A stretch of DNA of 6,540 bases. Origin: Oscillospiraceae bacterium (GTDB lineage Bacteria; Bacillota; Clostridia; Oscillospirales; Ruminococcaceae). Positions 6,281 to 6,540 of the stretch are shown here, piece by piece. Below the pieces are notes generated by a model. The model was not told where the DNA came from. It made no database searches and saw only the letters and a program-made list of their open reading frames with translations. The translations under genes and the position numbers were made by a program. The stretch lies in assembly GCA_018055565.1 (NCBI GenBank), contig JAGPHI010000053.1, positions 1-6,540 on the forward strand. Direction: 5' to 3'. Numbering within the stretch: position 1 is the stretch's first letter; every line of letters begins with the position of its first letter.

Positions 6281-6286
6281 CTCCTC
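6281..6286 (-). promoter_or_regulatory. oppB ribosome binding site
   Basis: GAGGAG on the minus strand lies eight bases before the oppB ATG at 6272. A second purine-rich run (TGAGGAA) immediately before the ATG is too close to be the main site. Confidence 0.8.
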
Positions 6287-6301
6287 AATTTATAAATCCC
6301 T

Positions 6302-6344
6302 AAAAAGAAAGAAAGGTGTTTTATTGCAATTGCGATAAAACACC
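6302..6344 (-). terminator. terminator-like hairpin in the oppBCDF leader (possible attenuator)
   Basis: Perfect 10-base arms at 6315-6324 and 6335-6344 (GGTGTTTTAT and complement) can extend, past one mismatch on the minus strand, by two or three more pairs. On the minus strand the stem is followed by TTTCTTTCTTTTT (6314 to 6302), eleven T in thirteen. This has intrinsic-terminator form, yet it sits between the promoter and oppB. It could attenuate the operon, end an upstream transcript, or protect the 5' end. I see no obvious leader peptide or named riboswitch around it. Confidence 0.6.
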
Positions 6345-6369
6345 GCCCTTACTAAACCCTTGTCGTAAT

Positions 6370-6398
6370 ATAGTATATTATTTTTAACGATTTGTCAA
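6370..6398 (-). promoter_or_regulatory. sigma-A-type promoter of oppBCDF
   Basis: On the minus strand, a perfect TTGACA -35 (6393-6398) is followed after exactly 17 bases by TACTAT (6370-6375), five of six matches to the -10 consensus. The spacer is AT-rich. Transcription would start near 6362-6364, giving a leader of about 90 bases that includes the hairpin at 6302-6344. Confidence 0.85.
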
Positions 6399-6512
6399 TG
6401 TAAGCACATGGATCTTTGTTGCTTTTCACGGCAAAATGCTGCTATTTGTATTTTAAAATTTCTGTTTTTTCGGTTTTGTGCGTCTTGCAAGGACAAAATG
6501 CCAGCATTTTAC

Positions 6513-6540
6513 AGTTAGAAATCAGAAGTTAGAAATCAGA
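6513..6540. repeat. 14-bp tandem repeat at the window edge
   Basis: AGTTAGAAATCAGA occurs twice, perfectly and head to tail, at 6513-6526 and 6527-6540. The second copy ends exactly at the window edge, so the array may continue. It lies upstream of the oppBCDF promoter in non-coding sequence. It looks like a simple minisatellite; no function is suggested by the sequence. Confidence 0.7.

Noticed and set aside
6495..6510. Small hairpin AAAATGC/GCATTTT upstream of the promoter
   Set aside because: The arms are seven bases and AT-rich with only two bases between them, so it would make a weak stem, and no T-run or gene end gives it a role.

Overview
The window carries one complete oligopeptide ABC-transporter (Opp/Dpp, family 5) locus, entirely on the minus strand. 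Read in transcription order (right to left) it is: a strong sigma-A-type promoter (6370-6398), a leader with a terminator-like hairpin (6302-6344), oppB, oppC, oppD and oppF in a tight operon, a bidirectional terminator (2102-2140), then oppA with its own promoter region (about 1960-2000), ribosome binding site and terminator (91-126). Purine-rich Shine-Dalgarno sites before every gene, TTGACA/TATAAT-type promoters, a Cys-anchored lipoprotein binding protein with a Ser/Thr/Pro linker, and moderate GC content point to a Gram-positive of the Firmicutes, most likely class Clostridia (Oscillospiraceae/Ruminococcaceae-like). That placement is an inference from style and protein flavour, not from a marker gene.

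How the parts work together: OppA is the lipid-anchored receptor that captures peptides outside the cell. OppB and OppC are the two membrane-spanning permease subunits. OppD and OppF are the two ATPases, both with the Cys-containing C-terminal oligopeptide-transporter domain. All five genes are full length and open, and OppB, OppC and OppD are canonical; OppF has an extra loop of about 30 residues.

The outstanding feature is OppA. Its lipoprotein signal peptide and linker lead directly into what is normally the middle of the protein. The middle and C-terminal parts follow, and the segment that should be the N-terminus of the mature protein (residues 449-562, bases 180-521) sits at the C-terminal end. 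The mature domain is therefore circularly permuted relative to the family. Moving the 114-codon block back between residues 53 and 54 restores a canonical OppA with no residue missing. This is either a natural circular permutation or an assembly/editing rearrangement, and the window alone cannot decide between them.

Non-coding regions: 1-176 holds a cluster of GGCGGAT/ATCCGCC palindromes that includes the oppA terminator and an oppositely oriented terminator-like hairpin. 1866-2191 holds the oppF terminator and the oppA promoter and leader. 6273-6540 holds the operon promoter, the leader hairpin and, at the window edge, a perfect 14-bp tandem repeat. I see no RNA genes, CRISPR arrays, insertion sequences or second gene system.
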